A stretch of 64,000 nt of DNA from Bacteroidota bacterium (lineage in GTDB: Bacteria > Bacteroidota > Bacteroidia > Chitinophagales > Chitinophagaceae). The position numbers and the translations under genes were made by a program. Below are positions 44,508 through 55,400 of this stretch, piece by piece; the first letter of the stretch is position 1; every line of letters begins with the position of its first letter. The stretch covers positions 16,664 through 80,663 of the forward strand of contig JACPEA010000016.1 of NCBI GenBank assembly GCA_016183765.1, given 5' to 3'. The notes beneath the pieces were generated by a model. The model was not told the origin of the DNA and did no database searches. It saw only the letters and a program-made list of their open reading frames with translations.

Positions 44508-44849
44508 CTACACTGGATTTTTGGGTTTCTTGGCGAAATTGGTTTTGAGCAGTACCAGGCTATTGCCCTTCAGGATGCATAAGAAAATAGGTAGCCTGCG
44601 AAATGCCTCCCAGAAAAGGGGCTGCTGTCCTCCGAGGGAAAGGACTGGATGCATGATCCATAAGAAGAATAGGGTGGTGGCGAAATAGGCATTCAGTGGA
44701 GCGTCGTTGATGAAAACCGGTAAGCTGACACCTATGGGCACGAAGGGAACGGGGCTCATTTTTTCATTACTGAGACCTGAGAAAATGTCCCGATAACAAA
44801 ATGAGCACCCGTTCCTGCATAAGTTGTGTAGGGAGGTTTCCAGTCTCAT
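44508..44849 (-). CDS. Possible small membrane protein upstream of the TlpA-SusCD operon
   Basis: A 113-residue frame (MRLETSLHNLCRNGCSFCYR ...) ends 52 bases before the TlpA-like start. It has one or two hydrophobic segments (FATTLFFLWIMHPVLSLGG) and four Cys near the N-terminus. I recognise no family, and composition does not settle whether it is real. If real it may lead the operon. Confidence 0.35.
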   Translation of the reverse strand: MRLETSLHNLCRNGCSFCYRDIFSGLSNEKMSPVPFVPIGVSLPVFINDAPLNAYFATTLFFLWIMHPVLSLGGQQPLFWEAFRRLPIFLCILKGNSLVLLKTNFAKKPKNPV

Positions 44850-44971
44850 CGTTGAATTTCTCAGGTTCAGCAGTAATGAGACAAAGGATATACATTAAAA
44901 GTAAGTAGAAATATTGCATTGTATGCTAATAGTCCTACAAAATTTTTGGCTATTTCTTTGAAATTTCCTCA

Positions 44972-45196
44972 ATGAATGGCATCAAGGATGATAAAATTTT
45001 GAAAAAGTTTGGAAAGCACTTGGCGAAATGCCGGAAGGATAAGGGATTGAGTTTAAGGAAGCTTGCCGATCTTTCAGATGTTGATTTTAGCCAAATTCAC
45101 AGAATTGAAAAGGGAATTACAAACCCATCTCTTACTATGTTATTATCACTTGCTGAGGGTATGGAAATTCCGATAGAAGAGTTAATCAGGTTCTAA
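44972..45196 (+). CDS. XRE-type helix-turn-helix regulator
   Basis: The 74-residue protein is a single Cro/C1-type HTH: GKHLAKCRKDKGLSLRKLAD, then DFSQIHRIEKGITNPSLTML. Small regulators of this kind in Bacteroidota often control a neighbouring toxin or restriction gene. It converges with the nucleotidyltransferase-HEPN gene, with only four bases between stops, so it is not co-transcribed with it. Confidence 0.88.
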   Translation: MNGIKDDKILKKFGKHLAKCRKDKGLSLRKLADLSDVDFSQIHRIEKGITNPSLTMLLSLAEGMEIPIEELIRF

Positions 45197-45200
45197 AAGG

Positions 45201-46082
45201 TTAACTAATTGGGTTGTTTTCTTGCGATGTTGTAGATGCAATTTTTTGTAAGCAAATCCTTTCAGCAATTCCCTGCATCTGCTTTACCCTTTCTATTAGT
45301 GTTGTAAGTTCCTCTTTTGTAATGCTATAATCTTCTTTGTACCTGGCATCAATGTAGCCTCGTTTTAATAGATCAAAGAGATTTTTTTCATTTTTGCTTG
45401 CTTCAATTGGGAATATCAAATATAATTCCTCTGAAAGATGCTTTGCATGTTTTCGTAACTTAAACAAATTGTGAGTCTTTGGTTTATACCCAGTAAATAC
45501 CAGCAGTGTAGCATAATAAATACTTTCAGTTGCCTGATGTAGTTCAAAAGCTGCTTTGCTATAATTGCCCCTATTTAAGGCATTTTCAGTATCAATATAA
45601 AATTCGAGTGATCTTTTAAACCAGATATTATAATACCGCTGAGCAATATCTCTTTCTTCCTCAGGCGTCAATTCTCTGGGCTCGGAAAACTCGACAACGC
45701 CAGTGTCATACAGCAGTACACCCTCTTTAACTATATCCGTAAAAAAATACTGCCCGAATTCCAATCCCTCATTGATATAATCAATTTCGTGGATCTCTAA
45801 ATTGATAGGTTGCTTAAAATGCTGTGTCCGACTAGTTATAATATCTTCCAGTTCGTACTGTGGTTTTTCATTGAGTTGTGTAACAACCAGAAAGTCGTAA
45901 TCGCTGATGTACTCATACAAAATTCCATCTTTCCCAATATATCGATGCTCCACATATTTCCCTTTGGCATAACTCCCAAATAGGATGATTTTTTCAGGGT
46001 ATACGACTTCCCTGATTATATCCACGATTTCCAGGATCTGGCTTCGTTTGCTGAGGGGGAGGTGGTTGAGGGAGGTTTTCAT
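45201..46082 (-). CDS. Nucleotidyltransferase-HEPN fusion protein
   Basis: The 293-residue protein joins an N-terminal MNT-like nucleotidyltransferase (ILFGSYAKG, Gly36-Ser37; ISDYDFLVV, Asp61 and Asp63) to a C-terminal HEPN domain (AAFELHQATESIYYATLLVF, then LLKRGYIDARYKEDY). An 18-residue insertion separates GS from DxD. In split form, MNT/HEPN pairs are toxin-antitoxins in which the nucleotidyltransferase AMPylates and silences the HEPN RNase. The fusion here puts both in one chain, so it may be self-controlled. It could instead be a housekeeping or metabolite-sensing protein; fused forms are common and mostly unstudied. Confidence 0.82.
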   Translation of the reverse strand: MKTSLNHLPLSKRSQILEIVDIIREVVYPEKIILFGSYAKGKYVEHRYIGKDGILYEYISDYDFLVVTQLNEKPQYELEDIITSRTQHFKQPINLEIHEIDYINEGLEFGQYFFTDIVKEGVLLYDTGVVEFSEPRELTPEEERDIAQRYYNIWFKRSLEFYIDTENALNRGNYSKAAFELHQATESIYYATLLVFTGYKPKTHNLFKLRKHAKHLSEELYLIFPIEASKNEKNLFDLLKRGYIDARYKEDYSITKEELTTLIERVKQMQGIAERICLQKIASTTSQENNPIS

Positions 46083-46127
46083 TTGGATAAAAATACGAAT
46101 GTATAGCCGACTTTTAAAGACATTCTA

Positions 46128-46817
46128 TCATTTCCATTGAATGATTTTTTCGCTAATTAATTGATCATTTAAAAATACTTCAATAGAGGCTGAACCTGAA
46201 CCTGTAAAGCTCATTTCAATTTCTCCAATTGTATCCCCGTCAGCCAGTAAAAACGACTGCCAGTTTTCTTTAAATGTGGTATGTTTCCAGTTTCTTTCAG
46301 TGCCCATTCTCAAACGCCATACATCATTGTATTGCCCAGTTAATTTTGTAATCAAGATTTTTAGAGAAGTATTCTCAGGGATTTTGGCGTTAAAACTATA
46401 CGCTTTCTCAGAGGAAAAATTCGAGTGTAGCTCATTTAATACATTATCCCCATAGTATCCTGAAACATCAAATGTTGGCTTCGTGACCATTTTTGAAGGA
46501 TCCTTTGTTCCAAAATACTGATTTACGGTATTCTGTCCTCCTTTCTGATCTTTGGTGACAATAAGTGCATTGGGTGCATGAATTATTTCCTTGGTTTTGT
46601 TTACTCTATCTCCTTTTATAAAGTCACCTTGAATATGGTAAGTGTTCTGAACCTTTTTGGTGGTATTTTTTTTCTTTTGTGTTGCTTCCAATTTTTCCTG
46701 CTCCTTGATCTTTAATGTATAATAGTTCCAACCATAACCTGAAATAATAGCCAGTATTGAGAAAGTGGGAGCCGCTACCATGCAAAGTTTTAGCATAACT
46801 TGATAATTTTCACTCAT
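46128..46817 (-). CDS. Uncharacterised membrane-anchored protein (229 residues)
   Basis: It has one N-terminal membrane helix (MLKLCMVAAPTFSILAIISG), then a Lys-rich linker, then short turn-rich repeats (TYHIQGDFIKGDRVNKTKEI). It ends in a beta-rich domain with WRLRMGTERNWKHTTF and GSGSASIEVFLNDQLI. The family is not known to me. It is 45 bases upstream of the nucleotidyltransferase-HEPN gene on the same strand and could share its mRNA. The topology suggests a cytoplasmic or periplasmic sensor part. Confidence 0.6.
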   Translation of the reverse strand: MSENYQVMLKLCMVAAPTFSILAIISGYGWNYYTLKIKEQEKLEATQKKKNTTKKVQNTYHIQGDFIKGDRVNKTKEIIHAPNALIVTKDQKGGQNTVNQYFGTKDPSKMVTKPTFDVSGYYGDNVLNELHSNFSSEKAYSFNAKIPENTSLKILITKLTGQYNDVWRLRMGTERNWKHTTFKENWQSFLLADGDTIGEIEMSFTGSGSASIEVFLNDQLISEKIIQWK

Positions 46818-47116
46818 AAGAATTGGTGTTTTAATAGAGGTATAACGACAATGGCAACTATATTTTATCTTTTACTATCCTAATAAAACGCAAGACAAAA
46901 ATAGCTTTTGCTAACAGTTGTTCTATTGTCGGAAGGTGAAATATTTTTACAGTCATTACTAATAGTTGCATATACAATTTATTTCTGAAATAAAAAAGGG
47001 TGGAAAAACGGTATTTTTTTAATTTTTATTTCCGCACATTTGGTCTAGCAAAATCAGTAAGGAATCATTTGTCTTGAGATACTTTGCTGTTTATTGCTTT
47101 AAAATCCAATACTACT

Positions 47117-48562
47117 GTGAATCTTATTAAGATCGCTTTATCCAATATTTGCATCCTTGTATGCGTGACCGATTTAGCTGGTCAGGATCTAAGTGCAGGT
47201 AAACCAATTGATTACGTTTCCACAGACTATATCTCCCGAACTGTTAAGAAACTTGAGGATAAATATTCTTCTTTAGAGTCAAAGATTATCAAAGCCACCC
47301 AGAAGTCATTGGATCGGCTCAAAAGAAATGAAAAAAAGATAATCCGTCGAGTACATTCCCAGGATCCAGTCGCTGCCAATTCCCTTTCTCAATCTACCAA
47401 GTTATACGATGATCTGCTGAAGAAAGTTTCTGCAGATAGTTTGTCATACCTGCAAACTCAACCCAGTGAATATCTCCCTGTTTTAGATAGCATGCAAACA
47501 TCTTTGGCTTTTATTGAATCAAATAAGAGTATTTATTCAGGCTTGGTTTCAGGCGGTGGAGAATTAAAAATTATTCAACAGCAGGTAAAACAGCTGGATG
47601 CCAGTTTGCAAACTGGTTATTCTATAAAAAATATCCTAAAGAACAGGGAAGCTGAACTCAAATCTCGTTTGGGGAACACCAGTGTCGGAAAATACCTGAA
47701 AATGTATAACCGTGAGGCTTATTACTACCAGGAACAGATCAAGGCGTATAAAGAAGCTCTTAATAACTCACAAAAGCTTGAAGAGAAGATCATTGCGTTG
47801 GTAAGAGATCAACCAGGCTTCAAAGATTTTATGTCGAGGAACAGCCAATTAGGTGCATTGTTCAGACTACCTGGAAGTGCCAACCCCCAAATATTACCTG
47901 CAGGACTTCAGTCAAGAACGGATTTGCTTACTGGAATGGTATCCAGATTGGGCTCTGGTGGTGATATCCAACAATTAATTGATCAAGGAACACAGTTGGC
48001 CCAGGGCGAGTTACAAAAGCTGAAAAATCAGGTTGGCAGTTTCGGAAATGAAAGTAGTAATATGATCATACCAGATTTTAAGCCGAATTCTCAGAGGGTC
48101 AAGTCTCTTTGGAAGCGGCTGGAATTTGGCTTCAATATCCAATCATTGAGAGCCAATCTTTTATTGCCTGCTACAAGTGATCTGACTATTACTGCAGGAT
48201 ACAAGGTTAACGATAAGAGTACAATTGGTGTTGGCGTTGGATATAAATTGGGTTGGGGAACGGGATTGGACAATATTAGGATCAGCAATCAGGGGCTTTC
48301 ACTGCGAAGTTTTGTGGACATTAAATTAAAGGGAAATATTTGGTTATCGGGTGGTTATGAGGGCAATTTTCAAAAGGAATTTGCGAGTGTCAGCCAATTA
48401 AAAGAGTTGAATGATTGGCAAAGGAGCGGTTTAATTGGGGTTACAAAAAAATATAAAATAGGCAAGAAATCTGGTAATCTGCAACTGCTCTGGGATTTTT
48501 TAAGTACTCAGCAGGTTCCTCAAACAACGCCTTTAAAATTCAGGGTCGGTTATGTATTCTAA
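47117..48562 (+). CDS. Coiled-coil plus beta-barrel surface protein upstream of the RHS genes
   Basis: The protein has a signal peptide (NLIKIALSNICILVCVTDLA) and long helical coiled coils to about residue 290 (KKLEDKYSSLESKIIKATQK). A C-terminal barrel-like part (IGVGVGYKLGWGTGLDNIR ...) ends in Phe (FRVGYVF). There is no ATG near the signal peptide: GTG at 47117 is the best start and TTG at 47084 is the alternative. Similar proteins stand before RHS genes in Chitinophagaceae and may export or display them; this link is inference. Confidence 0.75.
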   Translation: MNLIKIALSNICILVCVTDLAGQDLSAGKPIDYVSTDYISRTVKKLEDKYSSLESKIIKATQKSLDRLKRNEKKIIRRVHSQDPVAANSLSQSTKLYDDLLKKVSADSLSYLQTQPSEYLPVLDSMQTSLAFIESNKSIYSGLVSGGGELKIIQQQVKQLDASLQTGYSIKNILKNREAELKSRLGNTSVGKYLKMYNREAYYYQEQIKAYKEALNNSQKLEEKIIALVRDQPGFKDFMSRNSQLGALFRLPGSANPQILPAGLQSRTDLLTGMVSRLGSGGDIQQLIDQGTQLAQGELQKLKNQVGSFGNESSNMIIPDFKPNSQRVKSLWKRLEFGFNIQSLRANLLLPATSDLTITAGYKVNDKSTIGVGVGYKLGWGTGLDNIRISNQGLSLRSFVDIKLKGNIWLSGGYEGNFQKEFASVSQLKELNDWQRSGLIGVTKKYKIGKKSGNLQLLWDFLSTQQVPQTTPLKFRVGYVF

Positions 48563-48680
48563 TAAATAAGTCAAACGAAATATTAATTCTACGATTGGCA
48601 TAATCTGTATCGGCAAAAATGAGCAGATAGTGCCAGGGTACTTTATTGCCTATCATGAAACAAACTGTAAGGAATTTAAA

Positions 48681-51600
48681 ATGAAAATCATGAATAAAAA
48701 CAGAAAAGTGAGGCTATTGATTTTATTGTTCAGCCATCTTCTGATGTTTAATAACATACTTACGGGACAGACTGTGACGCCTTATCAGCCAAATGTACTT
48801 CCTCCTTCCCCTAATGTATCGTCATTATTAAAATACATTGATGTTCCGGTTAGTCCCTACACTGGAACAGCGGACGTTTCCATCCCTATATATACGATCC
48901 AGGCCAAGGGAAAATCGGTCCCAATCAGTTTACAATATCATACTGGAGGAATACGAGTAAAGGAGGAGTCTGGGATAGTTGGATTGGGATGGGCATTAAA
49001 TAGTGGGGGTGTGATATCCAGGACTATTTTTGGAAAGGATGATTTCCTTAGTGGGGTATATTTTAATGCGCCCGTACCTGAAATCCATGGACGAATTTCA
49101 GCTAAATCTGGAATTTATACGACAGATATGGGGGATTATGGATTTGACTTTTTCTGTAATTATAATGTTCCTACTGCAGATAGTGTGTTCAACTTTAGGA
49201 GCTTATTGAACACATCCAATCTATTTTATGATGCTGAGCCTGATGTATATCAGTATAGTTATCCAGGTGGCAGTGGTAAGTTTATCATCGATAGAAACAG
49301 GAATGTGATCCTGCAAAAGCAGGGTAATTTGAAATTCTTATTTGATGTAGAAGGTAAGTGGTTTAAAATAACTGATGAATGGGGAACCCAGTATTTTTAT
49401 AATGATGTAGAAATCATAACTACGAATGCAGATCCTGCCAGAAGTATTAGTTCCTGGCAACTTTCGAAAATAATTACTCCTCAAAAGGATAGTATCATAT
49501 ATACTTATGTGACTGATAGCACGTGGACAAGCGCATCCGCTGATATCAATGAGACTTACCGAACTGGATGTTCCCCCATTACAGGTTTAACTAGTATTGT
49601 GAGTTCTCCGAATTTGTATCTGAATAACTCCTTACAACGGATTGATTTTGCAAACGGTCGGATTCAATTTGCGTATGACACTGTTTCAAGGAATGATCTT
49701 ACTGCGGCAAAAAGATTGACAGGTATACAGTTATTTTCGCGAACGCAAAGTTCAACTTTATTTCTGCGTGAGTTTCGGTTGTTTCATTCATATTTTAACA
49801 GTGAACAGTCCGATGCGTTGGAACATCAACGTTTACGGTTGGATAGTGTTCAGGAGCGTTCAGGATCATTGACCAAGCCTCCGTATAGATTTGAGTATCA
49901 TTTACCGTCTAATTCTTTGTTTACTGGTAAACATTCCTTTGCTGTTGATCATTGGGGATATTATAATGGGAAACCGGGAAATACGACCTATATACCCAAA
50001 TTCAGTGGCGTTTATAATAGTACTGGATCTTCGGTTTTTGTCCAGTTGGATGGGGCTGAAAGAAGTGCTGATCCTGCCTCAACCAAAGTTTTCTCTTTAA
50101 ATAAAATATACTACCCGACAGGAGGCAGTACTCAATTAGAATATGAGTCCAATGATTATGATGAAACCAAGTCAATCAATGGGCCACAGGACTTCCCAGA
50201 AAAGGTTTTGGTAGACACTTCGGTTACAATCAATTATAGCGGAAGAGGTATTCTTAATGGGAATATTGATTTCAGCAAGATTTATCAAGCAGCTGGTATG
50301 GGGAACAATCTGAGTGTTACAATAACATTCCGGAGTAATAATAATGATTCCTGCGCTCCTTTTAGAAACACCTATGATAAGATTTATGTTGATTTTGCTG
50401 GGATACATCGGGATATTTCCAGCACGACCTTGAGCTGTCCGCTTAATACGCCGATTTGTACCAGTAATACGATTGGAGTCAGTCAAAATGCCGTTTCAGC
50501 CAGCCCTTATACATTACACATAGACTCTACAATAGGTTCTGGATTTGCTGGGATCACGATGATTGTCCGTTGGCAGGAGTTAAAAACATTGCATTCTGGA
50601 AACCCTACTTTACTGGGAGGGGGCTTAAGGATCAAATCAATTTCTGAGAATGATATGGATGGAATATTGATTAAGAAACGACAATTTGATTACACGTATC
50701 AGGTCGATAGAAATGGTGATGGAGTAAATGAAGCTTATTCGTCTGGTAGACTTATGGCTTATCCTTCTTATGCCCGTTATGAACCCATCCTGATCAGTCA
50801 GCCAGGTAGTACTTATTGGTGTGAAAGCCTTACCAGGTATTCCAGTTCAAATACGACTCTTACAAGTGCCATTCAGGGAAATGTGGTAGGTTATGATCGG
50901 GTTTCTGAATACCTAATTGACCCGGTAAGTGGTAAGATGAATGGTAAAACCGAATATAGATATTACAATCAGAGTGATTCTGTTTTTTCCTTTAACGGAT
51001 TCCGCCTACCTGGCCTGTTTAGCATGGGAAATAGTCTCAATGGAATTCAGCTAAGTAAAGTTGTCTATTCATACAATGGTTCTCAATTCTTGCCTGTACA
51101 GTCTGTATTGAACTTTTATCGAACCCGTGACCGTCTGGTATTCTACAGCATGAAGGCTAATTATTTAAGCAGTGGCAGTGGGCATTCTAATAGTTGCCCC
51201 GGAGATTCTGCAGTGAATTATCAATATCTGGCGAATTTTTATCCCTCAATCAAAAGTGAGAAAATTCTATTGGATAGTACCATTGAAATGGTATATGGGC
51301 AGGAGACAACTGTTGCGCCGCTTGTAACAACGACTAAATACTACTATGATAATCCTTTACACAGTTATGTTACCCGTTCCAGCCGTAATGATAGTAAAGG
51401 AAATCTACTTGTTACCCAACGTAAATATCCTCTCGATTATTTACAGGGAGGAAGCTCCAATACCGGCCTTGATGTAATGGATACGTTGCTTCATCGAAAT
51501 ATGGTGGCTTTGCCTATTGAGCGGATAGATAGTATCTACCACTCAGGTTCGCAGGGTGGTGCAATACTGGATGGAAAATTGTCGAAATATGGATTATATA

Positions 51601-52370
51601 ATGATGGGCTCGTGCTACCCTCCAAGGAATATGAATTGCAGGTTTCTAAGCCAGTGGTGGATTATGTTCCCTATTCGATTACAGGCGGGTCCGAAACAAA
51701 AGATAATCGCTATAGGGAGATGCTAAGAATAGATCAGTATGATGCTTCTGGGAATATTGTACAATTTACTACTACAGACAAATTACCCATGAGTTTCCTC
51801 TGGGGACATCATAATACATATCCGCTGGCAAAGGTCCTGAATGCTGATATTGGTAACGTAGCGTATTCTTCTTTTGAAAGTGAGCTGTCAGGGGGATGGG
51901 AGTTGGATAGTTCAAGTATCACTACAATATCATCAGGCTCTATTACCGGAAAAAAAGCATACCAGCTTAACGGAGTCAATAGTTTGCAGAAATCTGGTCT
52001 GACTAATTCCATCTCATATACTGTAAGTTTTTGGCTGAAAGATGGAACGGGTTCTGCATTAGTCAATAGTGCAAACGCAGTTAAAAAGGTGAATAGGTCT
52101 GGGTGGTCTCTATATGAGATAGTGCTTAGTGGAATAAACAGCATTATCATCTCCGGTTCAGGTTTGATTGACGAAGTACGGCTGTTTCCCAGAAATGCAC
52201 AGATGAGTACGTTTACCTATGAACCCTTGATTGGGATAACGAGTCAGTCTGACATGAATAACCGCACACAATATTTTGAGTATGATCAACTGGGAAGACT
52301 GATAATTATTCGGGATCAGGATAGAAATATTCTGAAAAGCTTCGAGTACGGTTATCAACGCAATCAATAA
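48681..52370 (+). CDS. Large secreted RHS-like protein without toxin tip
   Basis: The 1229-residue protein has a signal peptide (MKIMNKNRKVRLLILLFSHL). Its N-terminal shell segments begin PYTGTADVSIPIYTIQAKGK and VGLGWALNSGGVISRTIFG, as in SpvB/TcdB- and RHS-type proteins of Bacteroidota. It ends with a YD-repeat-like piece (TQYFEYDQLGRLIIIRDQDR). It has no RHS core motif (PxxxxDPxG) and no variable tip. It may be a partner that completes the RHS shell of the next gene, 30 bases downstream. Confidence 0.82.
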   Translation: MKIMNKNRKVRLLILLFSHLLMFNNILTGQTVTPYQPNVLPPSPNVSSLLKYIDVPVSPYTGTADVSIPIYTIQAKGKSVPISLQYHTGGIRVKEESGIVGLGWALNSGGVISRTIFGKDDFLSGVYFNAPVPEIHGRISAKSGIYTTDMGDYGFDFFCNYNVPTADSVFNFRSLLNTSNLFYDAEPDVYQYSYPGGSGKFIIDRNRNVILQKQGNLKFLFDVEGKWFKITDEWGTQYFYNDVEIITTNADPARSISSWQLSKIITPQKDSIIYTYVTDSTWTSASADINETYRTGCSPITGLTSIVSSPNLYLNNSLQRIDFANGRIQFAYDTVSRNDLTAAKRLTGIQLFSRTQSSTLFLREFRLFHSYFNSEQSDALEHQRLRLDSVQERSGSLTKPPYRFEYHLPSNSLFTGKHSFAVDHWGYYNGKPGNTTYIPKFSGVYNSTGSSVFVQLDGAERSADPASTKVFSLNKIYYPTGGSTQLEYESNDYDETKSINGPQDFPEKVLVDTSVTINYSGRGILNGNIDFSKIYQAAGMGNNLSVTITFRSNNNDSCAPFRNTYDKIYVDFAGIHRDISSTTLSCPLNTPICTSNTIGVSQNAVSASPYTLHIDSTIGSGFAGITMIVRWQELKTLHSGNPTLLGGGLRIKSISENDMDGILIKKRQFDYTYQVDRNGDGVNEAYSSGRLMAYPSYARYEPILISQPGSTYWCESLTRYSSSNTTLTSAIQGNVVGYDRVSEYLIDPVSGKMNGKTEYRYYNQSDSVFSFNGFRLPGLFSMGNSLNGIQLSKVVYSYNGSQFLPVQSVLNFYRTRDRLVFYSMKANYLSSGSGHSNSCPGDSAVNYQYLANFYPSIKSEKILLDSTIEMVYGQETTVAPLVTTTKYYYDNPLHSYVTRSSRNDSKGNLLVTQRKYPLDYLQGGSSNTGLDVMDTLLHRNMVALPIERIDSIYHSGSQGGAILDGKLSKYGLYNDGLVLPSKEYELQVSKPVVDYVPYSITGGSETKDNRYREMLRIDQYDASGNIVQFTTTDKLPMSFLWGHHNTYPLAKVLNADIGNVAYSSFESELSGGWELDSSSITTISSGSITGKKAYQLNGVNSLQKSGLTNSISYTVSFWLKDGTGSALVNSANAVKKVNRSGWSLYEIVLSGINSIIISGSGLIDEVRLFPRNAQMSTFTYEPLIGITSQSDMNNRTQYFEYDQLGRLIIIRDQDRNILKSFEYGYQRNQ

Positions 52371-52400
52371 GATTTATCCAGAACAATGTAAATAAAAGAT

Positions 52401-55400
52401 ATGTTACCACGAATTATTAAGACACTGCTATTGGTTTTCCTTTGGGTAGGTATAACACATAGTAATTTATATGGGCAAAAGGTAAAAACAAAGATCGTAC
52501 GGAAAAACATCTTTGTTGATTCAAACTGGCTCAAATCTAGACCTGTCAGTGGGTCCAACAAAAAGACGGGCACTATCACTACCACTATGATGGGAGGAGG
52601 GGGTACTTGCCAGATTTTTGGTGACCAGAATGTAAATCCAAGTACTGGATATAGCTATAGCTTGTATTGTGATTTTCCGCCGGAGAGTGTTGTATATTGG
52701 TATGTGGTAAATGGGACAGGTTACGATAATTTTGATGGGTCAGTTACGGTTTATTGGAGTAACGGAGCTTCTCAGGGTACGCTAACAGCTTATGATGGTA
52801 ATGTAGAATTAGCAACTGTATATGTCACAATCAATTCCACGCAGCCTTTGAGTGGAGGCTCCATAACCAGCAGTGGTTCCGGAATATGCGCAGGCCAGTC
52901 TCCAGGGTCTATATCCGCAACTACTGCCTCTAATGGAAGTTGCGGCTCTTATTCTTATCAATGGCAATCTTCTACTGATAATTCCAGTTGGTCTGACATC
53001 AGTGGAGCTACCGGTCAGAATTATGACCCCGGAGCTTTGTCAGCTTCGATTTATTTCAGGCGAAAAGTAAGTTGTGGTTCTGAAGTGGCGTATACCGGTT
53101 CTGTCTATTTTTCTGTGACGTCTGCTCCATCGGCGCCAGGTGTCTATGCAGACAGTTATTTCCTTTGTAATGGCGTCTCTACTACTTTACATGCCGCTAC
53201 AGGCGGGACGATTAACTGGTATAACAGTGCTGGCACAAATATCGGTTCAGGTACATCTGTCGTTGTTTCTACTGCTGATAATTATTACGCAACTGCCTCA
53301 AATGGCTGTGGATCCAGTCCGAATAGTGCGACCCTGGGTATTGCAACTGCATCAACACCTGTGGCTCCGGTAGTGTCTGGCTCTGGTGGATTGTTGTGCG
53401 ATGGGGCCTCAACTGTATTGACGGCGAGCGGTACTGGAACGATCAGCTGGTATTATAATGGTTCTTATTATAGTGGTTCAAGTAGTATCTATATAAATAC
53501 TGCCGGCGTATATTATGCAACTGCAAATAATGGTTGTGGAAACAGTGGAGCCAGTAATTCAGTTACCATTTCTACCTCTACGACGCCAGGAGCCCCAACA
53601 GTGAGTGCAGGATCAACCTTTTTGTGTAATGGCAATAGTACTACCTTGTCTGCTTCAGGTGCCGGAACCATTTATTGGTATTACAATGGTTCTTATTATG
53701 GTAGCGGTGCTAATATCACGGCCAGTTCTGCCGGAAATTATTATGCTATTGCTTCGAATAGTTGTGGAAACAGCGGTGCCAGCGCTACTATTTCTATCAG
53801 TACATCGAGCACACCCTCGGCACCTGTTATAAGTGCCGGAAGTACGCTTTTGTGTAATGGCGCCAGTACAACATTGTCTGCATCTGGCAGTGGCACCATT
53901 TATTGGTACTATAATGGAGCATATTATGGAAGCGGTGCTAGTATTTCGGTGAGTGGTGAAGGCAACTATTATGCTACAGCCTCTAATAGTTGCGGTACCA
54001 GTGCGGGGAGTAATACTGTCAGTATCGCAACCGCCAATACTCCCGCAGCCCCTTCTATCAGTGCCACCAATACATTTTTATGCAATGGTGCATCTGCCAC
54101 CCTGAACGCTTCAGGAAATGGAACGATCTATTGGTACTATAATGGATCCTATATCGGCTCCGGTACCTCTATCAGTGTCAATAATGCAGGAAGTTATACA
54201 GCTACCGCAAGTAATAGTTGTGGTACAAGTACCAGCAGCAATGCTGTCTATATAACCACGTCCAGCACACCTGCAGTACCTTCCATCGGTGCCGGAAGCA
54301 CCTATTTGTGTAATGGAACGGCTACCACTTTGAGTGCTTCAGGGAGTGGCACCATTAATTGGTATTACAATGGGGCGTATTATGGGTCTGGAAGTGCAAT
54401 TACTGCATCAGGTGCCGGGTATTATTATGCGACAGCCAGCAATAGTTGCGGAACAAGTGCTACAAGCAGCAGTATCACCATAACTACATCCACTTCGCCG
54501 GATGCACCATCTATCAGTGCGGGAAGTACTTTGCTCTGTAATGGAGCAGGCACCACTTTAAGCGCCACTGGAAGCGGTACCATTAATTGGTATCAGAACG
54601 GAACCTATTATGGAAGTGGTGCCTCCATTACAGTTAGCGCAGCTGCTGATTATTATGCTACTCAGACCAATAGTTGCGGAACAAGCACTTACAGTAATGT
54701 CATTTCCATAGCCACTTCTTCTACACCTGCAGCTCCTTCTATCAGTGCAGGAAGTACTTTCTTATGTAATGGTGCCAGCACCACTTTAAGTGCTACGGGT
54801 AGCGGTACGATTAGTTGGTACCAGAATGGGGCTTATTATGGAAGTGGCTCATCCATTACCGTGTCTGCGGCCGGAAATTATTATGCAATAGCCGGTAATA
54901 GCTGTGGGAACAGTGCAGGTAGCAATTCCATTACCATTACCACGTCCAATACAGCGGCTGTGCCTACCATCAATGCAGGTGCTACCTTGTTGTGCGATGG
55001 GGCGTCTACCACGCTTACAGCCAGCGGCGGTAATACCATAAACTGGTATTATAATAACAGTTATTATGGCAGTGGGAGCTCAATTTCTGTATCTGGTGCG
55101 GGTAATTATTATGCCACGGCAACCAACAGTTGCGGTACCAGTACCGCAAGTAATACGATTTCCATTACTACCTCTGCAACACCTTCTGCCCCTGTTATTC
55201 AAGCATCCGGATCTACCCAAATATGTGGTTCAGTGACAAGTGTCACTATCAATGTGATTACGGGATCAGGTATTCTTTGGAGTACGGGTGCAGGCGGTAA
55301 CAGTATCGTCGTTACTTCAGCCGGAAGTTACACGGCTACAGCATCCAACAGTTGTGGCGTTTCCCCTGCATCAACACCTGTAGTGGTCACAACCGGTTCT

